Below, in pieces: positions 15,979 through 25,437 of a stretch of DNA of 44,405 bases. The notes under the pieces were generated by a model. That model saw nothing but the letters and a program-made list of their open reading frames with translations. It ran no database searches and was not told the origin of the DNA. Numbering within the stretch: position 1 is the stretch's first letter; every line of letters starts with the position of its first letter. The position numbers were made by a program, and so were the translations under genes. This DNA is from Streptomyces poriferorum (lineage in GTDB: Bacteria > Actinomycetota > Actinomycetes > Streptomycetales > Streptomycetaceae). The stretch covers positions 1 through 44,405 of the forward strand of contig NZ_JAELVH010000033.1 in assembly GCF_019399235.1 (NCBI RefSeq), in the 5' to 3' direction.

Positions 15979-17900
15979 GCTCCGCTCCCCTTGTGCCCGT
16001 TGCCCCGGGCGTGGTGTCCCCTGCCGGTGGCCGCGCCCCCGGTGGCCAGCGCGGCACTGATCCGGCCCGCGATCTCGACCGGTGTGAGCCCGATGTCGGC
16101 CAGGATCTCGGCCCGCTTCCCGTGGGCGAGGAACTGATCGGGAATGCCGAATGTCCGCAGCGGTACGTCGACCCCGGCGTCCCGGAGCGCCTGCCCCACG
16201 GCCCAGCCGACGCCTCCCGCCCGGCTGTTGTCCTCGACGACGGCGACGAGGCGGTGCTGCGCCGCGAGCGGCGCGAGCTGTTCGTCGACCGGTTTGACCC
16301 AGCGGGGGTCGACCACCGTGCAGCGGATGCGGGCGCCCTTCAGCAGATCTGCGGCCTGGAGGCATACCTGCGCCATCACGCCGACCGCGACCAGCAGCAC
16401 GTCGGCGTCCTCGGCGCGGTGCAGGACGTCCATGCCGCCGATGGTGCCGGTCGCGGGGACCGGCTCCCCCACCGATTCCTTGGGGAACCGGATCAGGGTC
16501 GGTGCGTCGTCGACGTCGACGGCCTCGCGCAGTGCGGCGCGCAGCCGGTCGGCGTCGCGCGGCGCGGCGATCCGCAGGCCGGGCACGACCTGGAGGACGG
16601 ACATGTCCCACATGCCGTTGTGGGAGGCCCCGTCGGGCCCCGTGACCCCGGCCCGGTCGAGCACGAACGTGACGCCGCACCGGTGCAGGGCGACGTCCAT
16701 CAGCAGCTGGTCGAAGGCCCGGTTGAGGAACGTGGCGTACACGGCGACGACCGGGTGCAGTCCCCCGGTCGCCAGTCCGGCGGCCGAGACCGTCGCATGC
16801 TGCTCGGCGATCCCGACGTCCCAGACCCGGCCGGGAAACGCCTCGGCGAACTTCGTCAGGCCGACGGGATGCAGCATGGCCGCCGTGAGGGCCACGACGT
16901 CCGGACGCTCCGCGCCGATCGACGCGATCTCGTCCCCGAACACGGAGGTCCAGGACGGGCCGGCCGCGGGTGCGAGCGGGGCGCAGGTCAGCGGGTCCAT
17001 CGCGCCGACCGTGTGGAAGCGGTCGGCCTCGTCCCGCAGGGCGGGGAGGTAGCCGCGGCCCTTCTCGGTGATGCAGTGCACGAGCACGGGGCCGTGGAAG
17101 CGTTTGGCGCGGTGGAGCGCGGATTCGACAGCCGCGGTGTCGTGGCCGTCGACCGGTCCGACGTACTTCAGGCCGAGGTCCTCGAACATGCCCTGCGGGG
17201 CGATGAAGTCCTTCAGGCCCTTCTTGGCGCCGTGCAGCGACTCGTACAGCGGCTGCCCGATGACGGGTGTCTGCTGCAGGACGCCCTTGCCCCACGAGAG
17301 GAAGCGCTCGTATCCGTCGGTGGTACGCAGGGTGGAGAGGTGGTTGGCGAGGCCGCCGATCGTCGGGGCGTAGGAGCGCTCGTTGTCGTTGACGACGATG
17401 ATCAGCGGGCGGTCCCCGGCAGCGATGTTGTTCAGCGCCTCCCAGGCCATCCCGCCGGTGAGCGCCCCGTCGCCGATGACCGCGACGACGTGGCCGGGGC
17501 GGCCGAGGAGCTGGTTCGCCTTGGCGAGACCGTCGGCCCAGCCGAGCACGGTGGAGGCGTGCGAGTTCTCGATGACGTCGTGCTCGGACTCGGCACGCGA
17601 GGGGTAGCCGGAGAGGCCGCCCTTGCCGCGCAGCTTGGAGAAGTCCTGCCGCCCGGTGAGGAGCTTGTGTACGTAACTCTGGTGGCCGGTGTCCCACAGG
17701 ATCCGGTCCACCGGGGAGTCGAAGACCCGGTGCAGGGCGATGGAGAGCTCCACCACCCCGAGGTTGGGGCCGAGATGGCCACCGGTCCTGGCCACTGCCT
17801 GGACGAGGAACTTCCTGATGTCTTCGGCGAGTTCGCCGAGCTGTGGTTCGTTCAGTGCCTTGAGATCGTGTGGCCCCCGGATGGACTGCAGCAGCGTCAT
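15975..17900 (-). CDS. dxs: 1-deoxy-D-xylulose-5-phosphate synthase
   Basis: This 641-residue enzyme condenses pyruvate and glyceraldehyde-3-phosphate, the first and committed step of the MEP isoprenoid pathway, using thiamine diphosphate. The TPP motif is [16 protein letters not shown]. The N-terminal [18 protein letters not shown], the DVGIAEQHA catalytic Glu segment, the [11 protein letters not shown] transketolase motif and the C-terminal [11 protein letters not shown] are all typical. The ATG at 17900 was chosen because [10 protein letters not shown] is the usual family start and AGAGGGGG precedes it; a longer frame would add 12 residues. It is probably a second dxs dedicated to hopanoid supply, since Streptomyces also keep a housekeeping copy. 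It overlaps the aminotransferase by four bases. Confidence 0.95.
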   Translation of the reverse strand: MTLLQSIRGPHDLKALNEPQLGELAEDIRKFLVQAVARTGGHLGPNLGVVELSIALHRVFDSPVDRILWDTGHQSYVHKLLTGRQDFSKLRGKGGLSGYPSRAESEHDVIENSHASTVLGWADGLAKANQLLGRPGHVVAVIGDGALTGGMAWEALNNIAAGDRPLIIVVNDNERSYAPTIGGLANHLSTLRTTDGYERFLSWGKGVLQQTPVIGQPLYESLHGAKKGLKDFIAPQGMFEDLGLKYVGPVDGHDTAAVESALHRAKRFHGPVLVHCITEKGRGYLPALRDEADRFHTVGAMDPLTCAPLAPAAGPSWTSVFGDEIASIGAERPDVVALTAAMLHPVGLTKFAEAFPGRVWDVGIAEQHATVSAAGLATGGLHPVVAVYATFLNRAFDQLLMDVALHRCGVTFVLDRAGVTGPDGASHNGMWDMSVLQVVPGLRIAAPRDADRLRAALREAVDVDDAPTLIRFPKESVGEPVPATGTIGGMDVLHRAEDADVLLVAVGVMAQVCLQAADLLKGARIRCTVVDPRWVKPVDEQLAPLAAQHRLVAVVEDNSRAGGVGWAVGQALRDAGVDVPLRTFGIPDQFLAHGKRAEILADIGLTPVEIAGRISAALATGGAATGRGHHARGNGHKGSGA

Positions 17901-18041
17901 GCCCGGGCCCCCTCTCTGGTCCTGTTGTCGGCTCACGATGACGGCTGGGACCCCCGGTGCGCGTTCCCACCGACTGCCGCCGGCCCGGCCCGGACGCGCC
18001 GCACGGGGCGGTGTCCCGAGAGCTGCCGGGCCGGCGGAACG

Positions 18042-18068
18042 GGGAGAGCCGGTACGACCGGCTCTCCC
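18042..18068 (-). terminator. Hairpin between hpnH and dxs
   Basis: A perfect 12-bp stem (18042-18053 with 18057-18068, loop of 3 bases) lies just after the hpnH stop within a 180-base gap. It could be a terminator or attenuator that separates the side-chain genes from dxs and the aminotransferase. No U-tract follows. Confidence 0.6.
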
Positions 18069-18080
18069 GCGGTCATCACG

Positions 18081-19100
18081 TCACCGGTTCCCGCCGATGG
18101 TCTCCCGCGCCGCGCGCAGGGACTCCTTCAGCGACCCCATGGTGGCGAGGACGGCGGTGGGCTCGTAGCCGCAGTGCGCCATGCAGTTGGCGCAGCGCGG
18201 GTCCTTGCCGCGGCCGTACTTGTCCCAGTCCGTCTCCTCGATGAGCTCCCGGTACGTCGGTACGTACCCGTCGCTCATGAGGTAGCAGGGCCGCTGCCAG
18301 CCGAACAGGGAGTAGTTCGGAATGGCCCAGGCCGTGCACGGGAAGTCCGCCTTGCCTTCCAGGAAGTCCAGGAAGAGCGGCGAGTGGTTCAGGCGCCACC
18401 TGGCCCGGTTGCCGCCCGCGAAGGACTTCTTGAACAGCTCGCGGGTCTGTTCGACGCCCAGGAAGTGCTCCTGGTCGGGTGCCTTCTCGTAGGCGTAGGC
18501 GGGCGAGATCATCATCTCGTCGACCTTCAGGTCGTCGTTGAGGAAGTTGAGGACCTCGATGATGGTCTGGGGTGTGTCGGTGTTGAAGAACGTGGAGTTG
18601 GTCGTGACGCGGAAGCCGCGCTGCTTGGCCTCCTTCATCGCCGCGACCGCCTCGTCGAACACCCCTTCCTTGGCGACCGATTCGTCGTGGCGCTCGCGCA
18701 GGCCGTCGATGTGGACGGCGAACGCGAAGTAGGGCGAGGGCGTGAACTTCTCGAGCTTCTTGCGCATCAGCATCGCGTTGGTGCAGAGGAAGACGTACTT
18801 CTTCTTCGCCACCAGCTGTCGGACGATCTCGTCGATCTGCGGATGCATCAGCGGCTCGCCGCCGGCGATGGAAACCATCGGGGCGCCCGATTCGAGCACG
18901 GCGCCGACGGCCTGGGCCACCGGCATGCGCTGCTTGAGGACTCCGGCCGGGTGCTGGATCTTCCCGCAGCCCTCGCAGGCGAGGTTGCAGGCGAACAACG
19001 GCTCCAGCTCGACAATCAGCGGAAACTTCTCCCGCTTTCGGAGCTTCTGTTCAATGAGGTACGTCGCAACCTTGATGGACTGACGGAGCGGCATGGCCAT
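18081..19100 (-). CDS. hpnH: Adenosyl-hopene transferase HpnH (radical SAM)
   Basis: This 339-residue radical SAM enzyme joins the 5'-deoxyadenosyl group of SAM to diploptene, giving adenosylhopane, the first C35 hopanoid. The cluster motif is C38-N-L-A-C42-E-G-C45, followed by GKIQHPA, as in HpnH. SIAGGEPLMHP is the SAM-binding GGE motif. A C-terminal CANCMAHCGYEPTAV is a conserved cysteine-rich tail. The start at 19100 (MAMPLRQ) has a near-perfect AGGAGGTGA ribosome-binding site. It lies five bases after hpnG, and translation is probably coupled. The protein is cytoplasmic but acts on a membrane lipid. Confidence 0.95.
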   Translation of the reverse strand: MAMPLRQSIKVATYLIEQKLRKREKFPLIVELEPLFACNLACEGCGKIQHPAGVLKQRMPVAQAVGAVLESGAPMVSIAGGEPLMHPQIDEIVRQLVAKKKYVFLCTNAMLMRKKLEKFTPSPYFAFAVHIDGLRERHDESVAKEGVFDEAVAAMKEAKQRGFRVTTNSTFFNTDTPQTIIEVLNFLNDDLKVDEMMISPAYAYEKAPDQEHFLGVEQTRELFKKSFAGGNRARWRLNHSPLFLDFLEGKADFPCTAWAIPNYSLFGWQRPCYLMSDGYVPTYRELIEETDWDKYGRGKDPRCANCMAHCGYEPTAVLATMGSLKESLRAARETIGGNR

Positions 19101-19105
19101 CTAGC

Positions 19106-19765
19106 TCACCTCCTGGGGAGCAGCAAAGATCGGTGCCATTCATAGAAAGCCGGCAGGACGGCACGGAGAACGCGGAAAGCCGATATTCCACCGCGGACCG
19201 TGCCGATGCGGACGAGCTCATGCTCCGGAGCGTCCACGACCACCCGTACGGCCGCAACCGGGCGTGGTCCGGACCGCAGGGCGATGCGCAGGGTCGCGGC
19301 GGACTCCATGTCCACCGCGATCGCTCCGGTGGCCCGCAGACCGGCCCGCTCATGCCCGCGTACGACATGGTCGGAGCCGGTCAGCGGACCGGTGTGGACG
19401 GTGCGTCCGGGTACGGCCCTGGCGAGTGCGTCGGCGAGGAGTTCAGTGCCGGTGCAGGCGTCCGACGTCCCGGCTGTCCGGGTCTCGTCGGCCACCACCA
19501 GGTCCCCGGGGTGCATACCGGGTGCGAGCCCGGCGCAGAACCCCGAGGCGATGACGGCGGCGCCGGCTGCCCGGCCCTCGCCGAGCGCCTTCGCCACGGC
19601 CGTTTCGGCCGCCTTCGGCCCCATGCCCGTACGCAGTACGGTCACGGGGCCCGGGGCGGTGCCCGCCCTGGCCCTGCCGGTGCGCAGGGCCAGATGCTCG
19701 ATGCCCAGCGCACAGGCGATGAGCAGCGGGGCGGTGGGGCCGGCCGGCCCCGGGGCATCGCCCAT
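19106..19765 (-). CDS. hpnG: Hopanoid-associated phosphorylase HpnG
   Basis: This 219-residue member of the nucleoside phosphorylase family removes adenine from adenosylhopane so that ribosylhopane can form. Visible signatures are the N-terminal ACALGIEH, GMGPKAAE, ASGFCAGLAPGMHPGDLVVAD and GAIAVDMESAA, the last being the ribose-binding and catalytic motif of this fold. The C-terminus is FYEWHRSLLLPRR. The start shares one base with the shc stop (TGATG), typical of translational coupling. The neighbours, shc before and hpnH after, make the assignment firm despite weak sequence conservation in this family. Confidence 0.9.
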   Translation of the reverse strand: MGDAPGPAGPTAPLLIACALGIEHLALRTGRARAGTAPGPVTVLRTGMGPKAAETAVAKALGEGRAAGAAVIASGFCAGLAPGMHPGDLVVADETRTAGTSDACTGTELLADALARAVPGRTVHTGPLTGSDHVVRGHERAGLRATGAIAVDMESAATLRIALRSGPRPVAAVRVVVDAPEHELVRIGTVRGGISAFRVLRAVLPAFYEWHRSLLLPRR

Positions 19766-21768
19766 CAGGCCCCCTCGCGGACCGCCGTGCGGCCGGCGAA
19801 CGGGTCGCCGTGCACGTACCGTCCGAGTGCGGTCAGGGGGAAGACCTGCCGGTAGAGGTGGTAGTTGATGGAGAAGTCCCAGGGGAACCCGGTCCCGGTG
19901 AAGTACGGCTCGTCCCAGGAGCCGTCGGCCTGCTGGGTGTCGGTCAGCCAGGCGACGCCCCGTGAGACGGCCACGGTGTCGCGCCGGTCGGCCGCCAGGA
20001 GCGCCAGCAGCGCCCAGGCGGTCTGGGACGCCGTCGAGGCTCCGTGGCCGATCCACTTGTCCTCGCTGTAGGAGCGCAGGTCCTCGCCCCATCCGCCGTC
20101 GTCGTTCTGGACGGATTCCAGCCAGCCGACCGCGCGCCGGATCGAGGGGTGCGAGGCGGACAGTCCGGCGGCGACCAGGGCCGGCACCACCGACCCGGTC
20201 CCGTAGACGTAGTTGACGCCCCAGCGGCCGAACCAGCCGCCGGCCGCGTCCTGTTCGGCGAGGAGCCACTCGATGCCCCGCCGGGTCGCGGGGTGGGCGG
20301 AGTGGCCCTCGATGGCGAGCATCTCCACCACGTGCCCGGTGACGTCGGCGGACGGCGGGTCGATGACCTCGCCGAAGTCGCAGAACGGCAGCCGGTTGGG
20401 GAACGCGCTGGTGTTGTCGGCGTCGAAGGCACCCCAGGCGCCGTTGCGGGACTGCATCCCGACGTTCCAGCGGACGCCGCGCTCGATGGCGGCCTCGATC
20501 CGCGCCCGGTCCGGGTGGCGGACCCGGCGCAGCGCGAGGACCACCTCCGCGGTGTCGTCGATATCTGGGTAGTTGTCGTTGTGGAACTCGAACGCCCAAC
20601 CGCCCGGGGCCAGTTGGGGCCTGCGTACCGACCAGTCGCCGGGCCGGGTGATCTCCTCGCCGAGCATCCAGTCCGCCGCCTTCACCAGCGCGGGGTGGTC
20701 GGCGCCGACCCCGGCGTCGGCGAGTGCGATGGTCGCGAGGCAGGTGTCCCAGACCGGGGACTGGCAGGCCTCGATCATGCGGGCGCCGTCCTCGCGCCAC
20801 ACCGCGAACCGGTCGAGGGATTCGAGTCCGGCCCGCATCACCGGGTGGTCGAGGTCGTATCCGAGCAGATGCAGGGCGATGACGGAGTACACGGCGGGTG
20901 GCTGGATGCCGCCCCAGCAGCCGTCGTTCTCCTGGCGCTCGATGATCCAGCGGGCGGCCGCGTTCATGGCGATCCGGCGCAGCCGGCGCGGGGCGAACCG
21001 GTGATAGACGTGCAGCGCCCTGTCGAGGCGCTGGAAGACGCCGTCCCAGCTGGCGGCCGGGGCGGGGCGGCGGGTCGGGTTCGGTTCGCCGGGGTCGGTG
21101 TGCAGCTCGTCCAGGGCGAAGGGCGCGGGCCTCACCGGCCGTTTCGCGGAGACGACGGTGAGGGGCACGATGGTCTGGCGGGCCCAGCAGCCGAAGTCGT
21201 AGATGTTGAGCGGGACCCATTTGGGAAAGAACATGAGCTCGGGCGGGAGCTCCGGCAGGTCGTCCCATTTCCACCAGCCGAAGAGGGCCAGCCAGATGCG
21301 GGTGAACACGCGGCTCGCCCCGATGCCGCCCTGCTCCCTGACCCATCCCGCGGCGCGGGCCATGTGCGGTTCGTCCGGGCGGTCCCCCGCCAGCCGCAGT
21401 GCGACGTACGCCTCGATGGTGGCGGAGAGGTCCCCGGGGCCGCCGTGGAAGGTGGCCCAGGTTCCGTCGCCGAGCTGTTCGCCGCGGATGAAGCGGCCGG
21501 CCGCCTGGACCGTGGCGGGATCCTGAATTCCGAGGAACTGCCGGAGCAGGAGGTCCTCGGCGTCCATGGTGACGTTGGTGGCGAGGTCGCCCTTCCACCA
21601 GCCCTGCTCGTCCTGCCTGCCGAGGAGGTGCTCCACCGAGCGTTCCGCGGCCCGCCGCGCGGCGGCGAGTACGTCGTCCGCGGCGATGGTTGATTCGGTT
21701 GTCGGATTACTGGCCGAGGCTGCTCGGGGGTCCACAGCCCCGGAGCTTCCGTCGGTCGTCGCTGTCAT
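19765..21768 (-). CDS. shc: Squalene-hopene cyclase
   Basis: This 667-residue monotopic membrane-associated cyclase converts squalene to hopene and hopanol. The acid motif DxDD is D402-I-D404-D405, which protonates the terminal double bond. QW repeats are scattered through both alpha-barrels, for example QDEQGWWKG, GDGTWATF, ENDGCWGG, SRNGAWGAF, DAAGGWFGRWG, NDDGGWGED and QADGSWDEP. FFPKWVPLNIYDFGCWAR and the C-terminal DFSINYHLYRQVFPL are family-specific. A Ser/Thr/Ala-rich N-terminal 30 residues precede the fold. The ATG has AAGGGGA upstream. A strong hairpin in the 107-base gap before it could tune its expression relative to the squalene genes. Confidence 0.97.
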   Translation of the reverse strand: MTATTDGSSGAVDPRAASASNPTTESTIAADDVLAAARRAAERSVEHLLGRQDEQGWWKGDLATNVTMDAEDLLLRQFLGIQDPATVQAAGRFIRGEQLGDGTWATFHGGPGDLSATIEAYVALRLAGDRPDEPHMARAAGWVREQGGIGASRVFTRIWLALFGWWKWDDLPELPPELMFFPKWVPLNIYDFGCWARQTIVPLTVVSAKRPVRPAPFALDELHTDPGEPNPTRRPAPAASWDGVFQRLDRALHVYHRFAPRRLRRIAMNAAARWIIERQENDGCWGGIQPPAVYSVIALHLLGYDLDHPVMRAGLESLDRFAVWREDGARMIEACQSPVWDTCLATIALADAGVGADHPALVKAADWMLGEEITRPGDWSVRRPQLAPGGWAFEFHNDNYPDIDDTAEVVLALRRVRHPDRARIEAAIERGVRWNVGMQSRNGAWGAFDADNTSAFPNRLPFCDFGEVIDPPSADVTGHVVEMLAIEGHSAHPATRRGIEWLLAEQDAAGGWFGRWGVNYVYGTGSVVPALVAAGLSASHPSIRRAVGWLESVQNDDGGWGEDLRSYSEDKWIGHGASTASQTAWALLALLAADRRDTVAVSRGVAWLTDTQQADGSWDEPYFTGTGFPWDFSINYHLYRQVFPLTALGRYVHGDPFAGRTAVREGA

Positions 21769-21815
21769 GGCTTCCCCTTCGTGCAGTTGGTCCTCTGCTG
21801 TGCTGGGGTCTCCGT

Positions 21816-21844
21816 CGGCCGGCGCCCGTGACGGGCGCCGGCCG
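21816..21844 (-). terminator. Strong hairpin between the prenyl synthase gene and shc
   Basis: An almost all-GC palindrome (arms 21816-21828 and 21832-21844, loop of 3 bases) lies in the 107-base gap within the hopanoid operon. It could act as an attenuator, RNA stabiliser or partial terminator. It is not at an operon end, since all flanking genes run the same way. Confidence 0.55.
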
Positions 21845-21875
21845 GCGACTGCGAGTCATATGGAGCAGATGGTCA

Positions 21876-22979
21876 TCATCTCTTTCGTACGACGACGAAG
21901 TCCGCGAGCGCCGTGAGCTGCGCCCGCACGGTTTCGGGCATGTCCACACCATGCAGCGCCTCGATGGCGACCGCATGCTGACGACGGGCCTCCTGGGCGG
22001 TCCACTCGCGGCCGCCCGCCTCCTCGATGAGCGCCGCACGGGCGGCGAACTCCTCTTCGGAGAAGCTGTCGAAGTCGTTGCTCTTCGCGTCGGCGGCGAG
22101 CAGTTCACCCAGACGCTCCGAGGCCGGCCCACCCGCGGCGAGCGCGGCGACGACCGGCAGGGACTTCTTGCGCTGGCGCAGATCGCTCCAGGTCTGCTTG
22201 CCGGTGGACTCCGGGTCGCCCCAGATCCCGAGCAGGTCGTCGACCGCCTGGAAGGCGAGGCCGAGGTGGTAGCCGTACGCCTCCAGGACGTCGGCGGTGC
22301 GGTCGTCGGCGCCGCCGAGCACCGCGCCGATGGAGCAGGCGCAGGCGAGCAGGGCGCCCGTCTTGTTGCCCTCCATCTCCAGGCACTCCTCGACGGTGAC
22401 CCGCTCGCGGTGCTCGTAGGAGATGTCCTGGGCCTGCCCGTCGATGAGCTTGCGGGTGGCCGAGGTCAGCCGGCGGGCCGCGCGGCCCGCCTCGACGGTG
22501 CCGAGCTCCAGCAGGATCTCGTTGGCCAGGGCGAACAAGGCGTCGCCGACGAGGATCGCCTGGGCGGGGCCGTGCACCTTCCACACCGTGTCGCGGTGGC
22601 GCCGCTGCTCGTCGCCGTCCATCAGGTCGTCGTGCAGCAGCGAGAAGTTGTGCACGAGTTCGACGGCCACCGCGCCGGGGATGCCGGCCTCGGCGGCGGC
22701 GCCGGCCGCCTCCGCGGACAGCAGGGCCAGCGCCGGGCGGACGGCCTTGCCGCCGTCGCCGTCGGCGGGCCTGCCCTGGGCATCGATCCAGCCGAAGTGA
22801 TACGCGGCCACGGTGTCCATGGGCGGTGCGAGCCGGTCAACGGCGGCCCGGAGCACCGGCGCGGAAAGGGCCCGTCCGCGCTCCAGAAGCGCGGTGACGT
22901 CCGTGGTCTCCGCCACGGTGTCGGAAGCCGGATTCGCCGGGGTCACTGACTCTCCTCTTGTTCCGGTGGTACTGCTCAT
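21876..22979 (-). CDS. Polyprenyl (probably farnesyl) diphosphate synthase of the hopanoid operon
   Basis: This 367-residue E-prenyl transferase extends allylic diphosphates with isopentenyl diphosphate. The first Asp-rich motif is D117-D-L-M-D121 in LLHDDLMDGDEQRRHRDTVWK. The second is FQAVDDLLGIWGDPESTGKQTWSDLRQRKKSLP with DDLLG. The residues before the first motif are bulky (NFSLLH), which fits a short-chain product such as FPP. This is inference, made stronger by the squalene genes next to it. The ATG overlaps the hpnE stop as ATGA. An in-frame GTG 11 codons later, with GAGGAGAG ahead of it, is an alternative start. Confidence 0.9.
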   Translation of the reverse strand: MSSTTGTRGESVTPANPASDTVAETTDVTALLERGRALSAPVLRAAVDRLAPPMDTVAAYHFGWIDAQGRPADGDGGKAVRPALALLSAEAAGAAAEAGIPGAVAVELVHNFSLLHDDLMDGDEQRRHRDTVWKVHGPAQAILVGDALFALANEILLELGTVEAGRAARRLTSATRKLIDGQAQDISYEHRERVTVEECLEMEGNKTGALLACACSIGAVLGGADDRTADVLEAYGYHLGLAFQAVDDLLGIWGDPESTGKQTWSDLRQRKKSLPVVAALAAGGPASERLGELLAADAKSNDFDSFSEEEFAARAALIEEAGGREWTAQEARRQHAVAIEALHGVDMPETVRAQLTALADFVVVRKR

Positions 22980-24364
22980 GCCGCCTCCTGCAGCGGATGT
23001 TCGTGGGGGCGGCCGAGCGCCAGGAGTGCGGCATCCGCGGCGCCGGCACCGCTACGGACGGCGCCCTCCATGGTGGCGGGCCAGCCGGTGGCGGTCCATG
23101 CGCCGGCCAGGAAGAGACCGGGGACGCGGGTGCGCGTCCCCGGTCGCAGCCGGCCGACGCCGGGCGCGGGCGCGAAGGTCGCCGTCCGCTCCCGGGTGAC
23201 GAAGAAGTCCCTGATCCCGGCCCCGCGGGCGGCGGGCAGCAGCCGCTCCAGCTCGGGCAGGTAGCGCGCGCGGAGCTCGGCGACGGGCAGCTCGATCTCC
23301 TCGTGGGCGGCGGACTGGGAGACCGCGAGGTACTGGCCCGGGCCGGTGAGGCCGGAGGCCTCGGTCCGGTCGAAGACCCACTGCACCGGCGAGCCGAGCG
23401 CGGCGAAGAAAGGCTGCCTGAGCACCTTGCGGTCGTAGACCACGTGCACGTTCAGGATCGGCGAGGTGCCGATCTCCAGCAGCCGCTCCGGTGCGTCGAT
23501 CGCGCCCTCGGGCAGCAGGTCATGGGCCTCGCGCTGCGGTACGGCCAGCACGACGGTGTCCGCCTCGATCCGTTCGGCGCCGGTGTCGACCACCCAGCGT
23601 CCGTCGTCGGTACGGGTGAGCGCGCCGGCCCTCGTCCGCAGTTCGGTGCGGACGCCGGCGGAGTCCAGGGCCTTGCGGCTGAGGGTGTCGTGGACGTCCC
23701 CGAGCGGCACGGAGGCCCAGCCGATGTCGGCTGCGCCGGGCTCGGAGAGGAGGCCGGTCTTGAAAACCTTCGCGGCGAGCGCGAGCGAGGAGTTCGGTGC
23801 GGTGGCGTTCAGCGTGGCCACGCCGACGAGATCCCAGAGTGCCTCGACGGTGCGGGGCGACTGGCCGTGCCGGGCGAGCCAGCTGCCGAAGTCGATGTCG
23901 TCGAGTGCGGGGTCGTCCGGGTCGAGCCGGCCGAGGGCCAGCGCGGCCCGCCCGACGCTCGCGCGCTCGGCGAGCGAGAGGTGCGGATAGGCGGCGAGTC
24001 CGGCGGCGAGGTGGAGCGGGACCGGGAGGCCGTTGCGGCGCAGCCGCCCGAGGCGGGGGCCCGCAAGCCGTCCCACGTCGAGAACGGGCACGTCCAAACG
24101 GTTTTGCAGCGGCGCCAGCGCCGCCCCGTCGACCCGGTCGAGGAACCAGCGGTAGGCCGTGCAGCAGCGCAGATAGACATGCTGGCCGTTGTCGACCGTC
24201 AGCTCGCCGCGCCGGAAGGAGAAGGCCAGGCCGCCGAGGCGGGGCCGTCCTTCGAGCAGGGTCACGTCAAGCCCGGCGTCGGCCAGCCGCAGGGCCGCCG
24301 TCACACCGGCGAGCCCGCCCCCGATCACGACCGCGCGCGAGGAACGCAGGGTGTCGTCCGTCAT
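22976..24364 (-). CDS. hpnE: Hydroxysqualene dehydroxylase HpnE
   Basis: This 462-residue FAD-dependent enzyme of the phytoene desaturase fold reduces hydroxysqualene to squalene, the last step of the HpnCDE route. The dinucleotide motif VVIGGGLAGVTAALRLADAG is at the N-terminus, followed by GRPRLGGLAFSF. The C-terminus has the FAD-contacting pattern GLFLAGAWTATGWPATMEGAVRSG. Other family signatures are DNGQHVYLRCCTAYRWFLDRV and LLEIGTSPILNVHVVYDR. The ATG follows a 119-base gap after hpnD, and the end overlaps the prenyl synthase gene by four bases. It should act at the inner face of the membrane on a lipid substrate. Confidence 0.95.
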   Translation of the reverse strand: MTDDTLRSSRAVVIGGGLAGVTAALRLADAGLDVTLLEGRPRLGGLAFSFRRGELTVDNGQHVYLRCCTAYRWFLDRVDGAALAPLQNRLDVPVLDVGRLAGPRLGRLRRNGLPVPLHLAAGLAAYPHLSLAERASVGRAALALGRLDPDDPALDDIDFGSWLARHGQSPRTVEALWDLVGVATLNATAPNSSLALAAKVFKTGLLSEPGAADIGWASVPLGDVHDTLSRKALDSAGVRTELRTRAGALTRTDDGRWVVDTGAERIEADTVVLAVPQREAHDLLPEGAIDAPERLLEIGTSPILNVHVVYDRKVLRQPFFAALGSPVQWVFDRTEASGLTGPGQYLAVSQSAAHEEIELPVAELRARYLPELERLLPAARGAGIRDFFVTRERTATFAPAPGVGRLRPGTRTRVPGLFLAGAWTATGWPATMEGAVRSGAGAADAALLALGRPHEHPLQEAA

Positions 24365-24483
24365 GCGTCCCCCTCTCGCCAGGTCTGTTCAGTCAGGGAC
24401 GCATGCGCACGGCAGAGGGTTGCCCGCCGCACGGAGTGATCATCCATGATGCACATGGTGCGCGAGATGTCCGCGTGAGGCAT

Positions 24484-25437
24484 TCAGACACGCCCCCTGA
24501 TCGTGCGGCGAGAGATGTGGCGTGCGTCGAGGCCCGACAGGCCGCGCACGGCCACGTACGCCTTCTCGTGGCCCGGGAGCGAGACCCGGCCTCGCAGCAC
24601 GGCCTCGGGGTCGCGCTCGATCCGGTCGAGGAGCCGCCGGTAGATGCCGGCCATGGCCGCGACACAGGCGCCGCTGCGCCGGTCGAGCATCGGCAGCAGG
24701 CGGTAGCCCTCGGCGAAGAGGGCGCGGGCGCGCCGGACCTCGAAGTGGACGAGCCCGGCGAAGTCGGAGCCGGGCGGCGGAGTGGCCCGGTGGAAGCCGG
24801 CGGAACAGCCGAACTTGGCGAGGTCGTCGGCGGGCAGGTAGGTCCGCCCGTTGCCCGCGTCCTCGCGCACGTCACGCAGGATGTTCGTCAGCTGGAGCGC
24901 GAGGCCGAGCGTGTCGGCGTACTCCGCGGCGCGCTCCGTGCCCGGCGCGCCGGGTTCCGTGCCGAAGACGCCCAGGCTGAGGCGGCCGATGGCGCCGGCG
25001 ACGCACCGGCAGTAGATCTTGAGGTCGTCCCACGTCTCGTAGGTCGCACCGCGCACGTCCATGAGCACGCCGTCGATGAGCTCGTCGAGCCCTTCGAGCG
25101 GCAGCGGGAAGCGGCGGGCGGCGTCGGCGAGCGCGACGGCCACCGGGTCGGTGTCGTCCTCGTCGACCGCTCCGCCACGGATCCGGTCCAGCACCGCGCG
25201 GGTGCCCTCCAGTCGGACGCGCTTGGTCTCCGGCTCCAGCTCGCCGTCACCGATGTCGTCGACCCGCCGGGAGAACGCGTACAGGGCCGACATGGCCTGC
25301 CGCTTCTCGACGGGCAGCAGCCTGATGCCGTACGCGAAGTTACGCGCCTGCTGTCCGGTGACCGCCTCGCAGTAACTGTATGCGGCCTGTACCGGTGCCG
25401 ACATGTACGTCGTCTGTCCCTCCACGGTCCGGCTCAC
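24484..25437 (-). CDS. hpnD: Presqualene diphosphate synthase HpnD
   Basis: This 317-residue trans-isoprenyl diphosphate synthase condenses two FPP into presqualene diphosphate. The two Asp motifs are RRVDDIGDG and RDVREDAGNGRTYLP. YSYCEAVTGQQARNFAYGIRLLPVEKRQAM near the N-terminus is typical of HpnD, as is the C-terminal DRIERDPEAVLRGRVSLPGHEKAYVA. The GTG start overlaps the hpnC stop (GTGA). An ATG 11 codons in, with GGAGGG 13 bases ahead, is a possible alternative. It is distinguished from HpnC by the N-terminus and by its closer likeness to phytoene synthase. Confidence 0.93.
   Translation of the reverse strand: MSRTVEGQTTYMSAPVQAAYSYCEAVTGQQARNFAYGIRLLPVEKRQAMSALYAFSRRVDDIGDGELEPETKRVRLEGTRAVLDRIRGGAVDEDDTDPVAVALADAARRFPLPLEGLDELIDGVLMDVRGATYETWDDLKIYCRCVAGAIGRLSLGVFGTEPGAPGTERAAEYADTLGLALQLTNILRDVREDAGNGRTYLPADDLAKFGCSAGFHRATPPPGSDFAGLVHFEVRRARALFAEGYRLLPMLDRRSGACVAAMAGIYRRLLDRIERDPEAVLRGRVSLPGHEKAYVAVRGLSGLDARHISRRTIRGRV

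Noticed and set aside
14581..17970. A single fused aminotransferase-dxs protein
   Set aside because: The continuous frame covers dxs only as an out-of-frame translation. The true dxs frame ends at 15975 and overlaps the aminotransferase ATG by four bases.
15993..19145. A very long open frame on the plus strand opposite dxs and hpnH
   Set aside because: It is the shadow of high-GC coding on the other strand. It has low-complexity Arg/Gly/Val/Asp text and no family motif, while the minus strand encodes clear enzymes.
24365..24483. A gene in the 119-base gap between hpnD and hpnE
   Set aside because: No frame with a start, ribosome-binding site and family likeness is present. It is probably an untranslated spacer.
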